DNA of 12,847 bases from Spirochaetales bacterium (GTDB lineage: Bacteria; Spirochaetota; Spirochaetia; Treponematales; Rectinemataceae): the NCBI GenBank assembly GCA_015657395.1, contig JADLKI010000002.1:80978-93824 (forward strand). The letters run 5' to 3'. Position numbers and translations under genes: made by a program. The notes below the pieces were generated by a model that worked only from the letters and a program-made list of their open reading frames with translations, searched no databases and was not told the origin of the DNA. Below are positions 9,082 to 12,847 of the stretch, piece after piece. The number at the start of each line of letters is the position of its first letter. Positions within the stretch are counted from its first letter, which is position 1.

Positions 9082-9993
9082 ATGAGACTTCTTGTGCTCG
9101 CTGCCGGCATAGGCTCGCGGTTCGGCGGCGTAAAACAGGTCGCGGGCGTAGGACCGCATGGCGAAACGCTGCTGGAGTACTCGCTCTTCGACGCACTCCG
9201 CTCGGGGTTCGACCACATTGTCTTTCTGATCCGTCCGGAGATCGAGGAGGATTTCAGGACAAACATCCTTGCGCGGCTTCCCGCTTCGGTTCCTTATTCG
9301 TTCGCGTATCAGACATCGGAGTCTCTGCTGGGCGGAGAGGCGCGCGCCAGGCTCGGGGAAAGCGGACGCACGAAACCCTGGGGCACGGGGCATGCGCTCC
9401 TCTGCGCCCGGGAGCAGCTCGAGCATGCGGGTCCTTTTGCGGTGGCCAATGCGGATGACTTCTATGGCCTTTTGGGATTCAAAAAGGTCGGCGCGCGGCT
9501 CTCCTCGAATCCCGGCGAGTTCTGTTTCCCCGGATACAGGCTCGACGATGTCGTGCCGGAGAGCGGTCCGGTCTCGCGGGCGATATGCAGCATCGATGCG
9601 CAGGGCTATCTCGAAGAGATTGTGGAACACAAGAGGGTGTGGCGCGAGGATGGTCATCTTCTTTCCCGGCGGGAGGGAGGAATCGTCGAGTTGTCGCCCG
9701 AGGCGGTGGTTTCGATGAACCTCTGGGGATTCAATACCTCGATATTCGACTGCGCCGATCGCCTGTGGAAGGATTTTCTCTCTGATCCCGCCAATTTCGA
9801 GTCCAGGGAATTCTTCCTGCCGGAGATTGTAGAGTCCATGATGAGGGAGAAGACCATAAGGGTGAAGATGCTCCCTGCGAGCGCGCAAAGTTTCGGCCTC
9901 ACAAACCCGGGTGACCTCCGGGAGACCAGGCGCCGGATTTCGGGTCTCGTCCTGCAGGGAGCATATCCGTCGCCTCTCTGGGAGAGAGCATGA
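9082..9993 (+). CDS. Sugar-phosphate nucleotidyltransferase family protein (303 aa)
   Basis: GT-A-fold NTP-transferase expected to make an NDP-sugar from a sugar-1-phosphate and an NTP. Seen: the nucleotide-binding loop LAAGIGSRFGGVKQ at 6-19, GPHGETLLEYSLFDA at 24-38, KPWGTGHALL at 98-107, the metal-binding NADDFYG at 123-129, and FGLTNPGDL at 271-279. The loop has GGVKQ where RmlA/GalU enzymes have a Pro-x-x-K form, which marks a less studied family found in anaerobes; the substrate is unknown to me. I place the start at the ATG at 9082 because the family N-terminus begins there. An upstream ATG at 9031 adds 17 Arg-rich residues and falls in the terminator dyad. Neither has a clear ribosome binding site. 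It overlaps the next gene by 4 nt (ATGA). Confidence 0.85.
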   Translation: MRLLVLAAGIGSRFGGVKQVAGVGPHGETLLEYSLFDALRSGFDHIVFLIRPEIEEDFRTNILARLPASVPYSFAYQTSESLLGGEARARLGESGRTKPWGTGHALLCAREQLEHAGPFAVANADDFYGLLGFKKVGARLSSNPGEFCFPGYRLDDVVPESGPVSRAICSIDAQGYLEEIVEHKRVWREDGHLLSRREGGIVELSPEAVVSMNLWGFNTSIFDCADRLWKDFLSDPANFESREFFLPEIVESMMREKTIRVKMLPASAQSFGLTNPGDLRETRRRISGLVLQGAYPSPLWERA

Positions 9994-10721
9994 ACCCTGA
10001 AGAAAAAGACATATCTGCGGAGTCTCCGAAGTGGTCGTCCGGGCGTTTCCCGGCCCTGTGGGATTTCAGACACAGCGAATTCTCCGGGCTTTTTGAGAAA
10101 GCCGAGTTCCCCTGGGACCTGCTTAAATTGCTGGATACGTACCTGAACTCGAAGCTCGAAGCCCTGTCCGGGCCCAAAATCCGCTCGTCCGTCCCGGCTG
10201 GCGTCCACATCGAAGGCGATGTGTTTATCGATGAGGGCTGCACCGTCGAGGAGGGCTCCTATATCCGCGGCCCGGCATGGATCGGCAGAGGCTGCGAGAT
10301 ACGGAGCGGCTGCTATATCCGCGGAGGAGTGCTCGCGGGCGAGGGAGCCGTGCTTGGGCATTCGAGCGAATTCAAGCACTGCATACTGTTCGGACTCGCG
10401 CAGGCGCCCCATTTCAATTACGTGGGCGATTCGGTCATGGGCCGTCACGCCCACATCGGGGCGGGGGTCATCCTCTCGAATTTCAGGCTCGACGGAAAAG
10501 CCGTGCCGGTGCGGGCCTTGGGCTCGAAGGGCAGAATCGACTCGGGCCTGCCCAAATTCGGGGCGCTGATCGGCGACGGAAGCGAGATCGGCTGCAATAC
10601 GGTGCTCAACCCCGGCACGATTCTGGGAGAGGGCAGCGTCGTGATGCCTCTGTCCCTGGTGTCGGGGACCTGGCCGCGCGGGAGCCGCATCGAAAATCAG
10701 GCCATGAGGCGCCCGAGCTGA
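9990..10721 (+). CDS. Left-handed beta-helix acyltransferase, GlmU C-terminal-like (243 aa)
   Basis: Hexapeptide-repeat protein. Residues 1-60 are a non-repeat segment with PWDLLKLLDTYL. From about 68 to 235 there are Ile/Val/Leu-spaced hexapeptides (for example AGVHIEGDVFIDEG, GAWIGRGCEI-like turns, ALIGDGSEIGCNTV). The stretch APHFNYVGDSVMGRHAHIGAGVILSNF (139-165, quoted in parts: APHFNYVGDS, HIGAGVILSNF) parallels the acetyltransferase site of GlmU (GHLTYLGD and NIGAGTITCNY), with His141 at the catalytic-base position and Asn164 conserved. That suggests N- or O-acetylation of an amino-sugar phosphate, and the preceding overlapping gene would supply the uridylyl (or other nucleotidyl) transfer step. 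Its start ATG overlaps the previous stop, so translation is coupled. Exact substrate unknown. Confidence 0.82.
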   Translation: MNPEEKDISAESPKWSSGRFPALWDFRHSEFSGLFEKAEFPWDLLKLLDTYLNSKLEALSGPKIRSSVPAGVHIEGDVFIDEGCTVEEGSYIRGPAWIGRGCEIRSGCYIRGGVLAGEGAVLGHSSEFKHCILFGLAQAPHFNYVGDSVMGRHAHIGAGVILSNFRLDGKAVPVRALGSKGRIDSGLPKFGALIGDGSEIGCNTVLNPGTILGEGSVVMPLSLVSGTWPRGSRIENQAMRRPS

Positions 10722-10739
10722 AAGGATATTAGATATTAT

Positions 10740-10800
10740 GGCGCCCGCCGGCCGGTTCCAGATGGCCGGTCGCCATGGCCGGCGCCCTACTGGAGGGCGC
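10740..10800. terminator. GC-rich nested inverted repeats between convergent genes
   Basis: Three dyads are packed into 61 bp: outer GGCGCC arms (10740-10745 and 10781-10786), an inner CCGGCC/GGCCGG hairpin (10748-10753 and 10764-10769, 10-nt loop), and GCGCCCT/AGGGCGC (10782-10788 and 10794-10800, 5-nt loop), which covers the stop of the minus-strand gene. The plus-strand gene ends at 10721, so this is the natural place for a bidirectional terminator. No U-tracts are present on either strand. Confidence 0.45.
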
Positions 10801-11569
10801 GCACCGCGCACGAGAACAGCGTCTCCAGCCCCTGCACCGTCGGCTCCGCGTGGAACTCGGGCCTCCACTCCAGATATGCCAGCGTGTCCGAAACCGAAAA
10901 ACACGATGCGATCCGCGCTCCCCGGTACTGTGCCACCGCGAACAGGGCCGCGGCCTCCATCTCCACGACGAGCGCCCCCTGCTCCCGAAAATGCCGCACT
11001 TCGAGCGGCGTCTCGCGGTAGATCGCATCGGTGGTCCAGGTCGGCCCCTTTGCGTACGACAGCCCGGCGTCCCCGAGCGCGACTTCGAGCCGGCACGTGA
11101 GCGCCGGATCAGGGAGGACAGGGACATCTCCCCCGATGTAGTGGTGCGATGTGCCTTCGTCGCGAAAAGCTCCGTCGCACACCACAAGCGATCCGGGAGG
11201 CAGGTCTTCGCTCAGCGAGCCGGCCAGCCCCATCGAGACAAATTCCTTTACTCCCCAGGCTATGAGCTCTTCGAGCATCACCGCCGCAGCCGGAGCACCG
11301 ACGCCGAAATCCGCGGCGATCGCGATGGACCGTGTGCTGTCCGGCAGGTCGATATAGTGGATGAATCGGCCGAAGTAGCCTTTCGCGCGCTCGCAGGGGT
11401 ATGTCTGGAGCACATGCTCGGAGAGGCTCTTCTGATAGCTCAGGATGACGGCGTCGGGCGCCGGCCTGTGCGAAACGGCGATGCCGATTCGCCCGAGGTA
11501 GGCCAGAAAATCCGCAGGCCGGAACAGGGCCTCACTGTCGATTTTCTTCGGCACATTGGGTATGGGCAT
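10787..11569 (-). CDS. Nucleoside phosphorylase, PNP/UDP family (260 aa)
   Basis: Phosphorolysis of a purine or pyrimidine nucleoside to free base and (deoxy)ribose-1-phosphate, for nucleoside salvage. Seen: ADFGVGAPAAAVMLEELIA at about 86-104, MGLAGSLSEDLPPGSLVVCD around 113-132 (the phosphate/ribose-site GxAGxL element), RDEGTSHHY at about 136-144, VVEMEAAALFAVA near 206-218 (ribose-binding Glu-Met-Glu), and the catalytic Asp in FSVSDTL near 228-234. Length is normal for the family. The ATG at 11569 has AAGGAG 7 nt upstream. Substrate preference (uridine, inosine or adenosine) cannot be read from these motifs. It is a single-gene unit, convergent with the nucleotidyltransferase pair and divergent from nfnA. 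Confidence 0.9.
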   Translation of the reverse strand: MPIPNVPKKIDSEALFRPADFLAYLGRIGIAVSHRPAPDAVILSYQKSLSEHVLQTYPCERAKGYFGRFIHYIDLPDSTRSIAIAADFGVGAPAAAVMLEELIAWGVKEFVSMGLAGSLSEDLPPGSLVVCDGAFRDEGTSHHYIGGDVPVLPDPALTCRLEVALGDAGLSYAKGPTWTTDAIYRETPLEVRHFREQGALVVEMEAAALFAVAQYRGARIASCFSVSDTLAYLEWRPEFHAEPTVQGLETLFSCAVRALQ

Positions 11570-11615
11570 TCGGACTCCTTCTTCTAGTGTGCTATTTTCT
11601 CCTTAAAGCCGGGGC

Positions 11616-11621
11616 ATTGTA
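11616..11621 (-). promoter_or_regulatory. Possible -10 box of the nucleoside phosphorylase gene
   Basis: TACAAT on the minus strand matches five of six -10 positions and lies 47 bp before the start codon. No recognisable -35 is found 16-18 bp upstream, so this is a weak call. Confidence 0.25.
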
Positions 11622-11685
11622 CAGCCGTGCCGACTGCGCCCATATGCCGCACTGCATTTTATTCGCCTAAATGCGTTTCTTTTGG

Positions 11686-11715
11686 TGGACAAAGATCTGA
11701 AAACACCGCTACAAT
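11686..11715 (+). promoter_or_regulatory. Sigma-70-type promoter of nfnAB
   Basis: TGGACA (11686-11691) and TACAAT (11710-11715), each five of six to consensus, are separated by 18 bp. Predicted start is near 11722, giving a 5' leader of only about 10 nt that contains little more than the GGAG ribosome binding site before the 11732 ATG. Confidence 0.6.
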
Positions 11716-11731
11716 ACCTCCGGAGTCAAAG

Positions 11732-12630
11732 ATGCACGGTACCCACAGAATAGTCGCTAAAAGCCAGCTTTCGGAAGAAGTGTTCCGCATAGAAGTGAGG
11801 CGCCCCTCGTCGCCCGGGAACGAAAGGCGGGACAGTTTGTCATCGTGATGTACGATGAGGATTTCTCCTGAGCGCATTCCGCTCACCATTGCAGACGCGG
11901 ACCCCGTCCGCGGTACGGTGACGCTCATATTTCAGACTGTCGGGGCGAGCACGCACAGGCTTGCGCTCAAAAATCCCGGAGACTCCATTGTCCTTCTGGG
12001 TCCTCTGGGGAACCCGACCCACATAGAGCGCTTCGGGTGGGCAGTCTGCGTCGGCGGCGGCATAGGGCTCGCACCGCTGCATCCCATCGCGAAGGCCCTC
12101 AAAGAAGCCGGGAACAGGGTGACGGTCATATCGGGCGCGCGCACGAAGGACCTCCTCATCATGCAGGATGAACTCGGTGCGATCGCCGATGAGCACATCG
12201 TCGTGACCGATGACGGCTCCTTCGGGAGAAAGGCGCTGGTGACCGAGCCCCTGGGCGAGCTGTGCAGAAGGTTCCCCCGCCCGACATCGCGGTGACGATC
12301 GGCCCGCCCGTCATGATGAAGTTCTGCGCGGAGACCACCCGACCCTACGGCATAAAGACGCTCGCCTCTCTCAACACGATCATGATCGACGGCACGGGCA
12401 TGTGCGGCGGCTGCCGCGTCTCGATCGGCGGCAAGACAAAGTTCGTGTGCGTGGACGGCCCGGAATTCGATGCGCATCTCGTCGATTGGGACGGGATGCT
12501 GATGCGTCTCGGCACGTACAGAGAGATCGAAAAAGAGGCCCACGACCGCTGCCATCTGGAGATGCAGATAGAAAAGCTCGGGGCACAGGGAAACGGCGCC
12601 CGCGTACCGGAAAAGGAGTCTGCAAAATGA
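11732..12630 (+). pseudogene. nfnA: Ferredoxin:NADP+ transhydrogenase subunit NfnA-like, broken by three single-base frameshifts
   Basis: FAD- and NAD(H)-binding subunit of NfnAB, which couples NADH and reduced ferredoxin to NADP+ reduction; related to PyrK and annotated in older records as sulfide dehydrogenase beta. Pieces in order: HRIVAKSQLSEEVFRIEV (from 11732), KAGQFVIVMYDE (in another frame, ending at 11872), ERIPLTIADADP to ALVTEPLGELC (frame of 11855-12295), then PDIAVTIGPPVMMKF to the stop at 12630. The C-terminal part has DGTGMCGGCRV and FVCVDGPEF; the Asp-x4-Cys-x2-Cys-x11-Cys spacing equals the known Asp/Cys3 ligation of the NfnA 2Fe-2S cluster. Repaired length is about 299 residues. 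Breaks are near 11803-11806 (one C too few), 11864-11869 (one base too many) and 12274-12278 (one C too few). All motifs are otherwise intact, so sequencing error or very recent decay is likely. GGAG precedes the start. Confidence 0.85.
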
Positions 12631-12847
12631 GCCACAAGGAAGAATGCACCATGGACAATGCGGAAATGGAACTTGCCCGGCTTCGCTCGGCCCCGATCAC
12701 CCCCAAAGTGAGAATGCAGATACCTCCGCAGGACATGCCGATCCAGGACCCGTTGGAGCGGCGCCACAATATGGACGAGGTTGCCCTGGGCTATTCTCCT
12801 GCCCAGGCGATGCTCGAAGCGCAGCGCTGTCTCCAGTGCAAGAATGC
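12627..12847 (+). CDS. nfnB: NfnB / glutamate synthase small-subunit-like flavoprotein, first 73 codons (3' end outside window)
   Basis: Larger NfnAB subunit carrying FAD, two 4Fe-4S clusters and the NADP(H) site; sequence-related to GltD and often misannotated as NADPH-dependent glutamate synthase. Seen in the partial protein: RMQIPPQDMPIQDP, then NMDEVALGYSPAQAMLEAQRCLQCKN with the first two cluster cysteines at 68 and 71. This is the standard N-terminal cluster domain. The start overlaps the nfnA stop (ATGA) and AAGGAG lies 8 nt upstream, inside nfnA. The nfnA neighbour makes NfnB much more likely than a true GltD. The frame is open to the window edge. Confidence 0.88.
   Translation, partial: MSHKEECTMDNAEMELARLRSAPITPKVRMQIPPQDMPIQDPLERRHNMDEVALGYSPAQAMLEAQRCLQCKN

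Noticed and set aside
9654..11096. Minus-strand frame of 480 codons across the nucleotidyltransferase pair and the convergent region
   Set aside because: It runs antisense through two conserved plus-strand genes and out of frame through the nucleoside phosphorylase, with no recognisable domain.
12627..12847. Calling the last gene gltD (glutamate synthase small subunit)
   Set aside because: The overlapping upstream NfnA-like gene with the Asp/Cys3 cluster motif identifies the pair as NfnAB; GltD would need gltB nearby, and none is seen.

Overview
The window comes from a GC-rich anaerobic bacterium, probably Gram-negative. The anaerobic signs are a pyruvate:ferredoxin oxidoreductase (PFOR) at the left edge and an NfnAB-type ferredoxin/NAD(P)H transhydrogenase at the right edge. 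The nucleotidyltransferase/left-handed beta-helix pair and the nucleoside phosphorylase resemble families I associate with Spirochaetota and similar anaerobes. That placement is inference; no 16S or ribosomal marker is present. I see no mobile element, tRNA, rRNA or CRISPR array.

Layout. (1) 1-2247, minus: the N-terminal 749 residues of PFOR (nifJ), with its own near-consensus promoter at 2307-2335. (2) 2423-8673, minus: a tightly packed branched-chain amino acid operon transcribed leuA-leuC-leuD-leuB-ilvD, with 10-nt overlaps to 11-nt gaps and ribosome binding sites embedded in the upstream genes. (3) 8674-9081: a 408-bp control region. It holds a promoter facing leuA, a short reading frame very rich in Ile, Val and Leu codons (probable attenuation leader peptide), competing inverted repeats between that frame and leuA, an intrinsic terminator facing left, and AT-rich -10-like sequence for the rightward genes. 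(4) 9082-10721, plus: two overlapping genes, a sugar-phosphate nucleotidyltransferase and a GlmU-like left-handed beta-helix acyltransferase. Together they look like the two halves of a GlmU-type enzyme. (5) 10740-10800: a GC-rich cluster of inverted repeats between convergent genes. (6) 10787-11569, minus: a PNP/UDP-type nucleoside phosphorylase. (7) 11686-12847, plus: a promoter, then nfnA broken by three single-base frameshifts, then the first 73 codons of nfnB.

How it fits together. LeuA, LeuCD and LeuB convert 2-ketoisovalerate to 2-ketoisocaproate (leucine), and IlvD makes the 2-keto acids for both valine and isoleucine. One transcript therefore serves all three branched-chain amino acids, which would explain a leader carrying Ile, Val and Leu codons rather than Leu alone. 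PFOR yields acetyl-CoA (also the LeuA co-substrate) and reduced ferredoxin, and NfnAB links ferredoxin to NAD(H) and NADP(H). The items most worth checking are the Ile/Val/Leu leader with its non-standard downstream structure, the cluster of frameshifts confined to nfnA, and the split GlmU-like pair. I did not find a clearly new multi-gene system.
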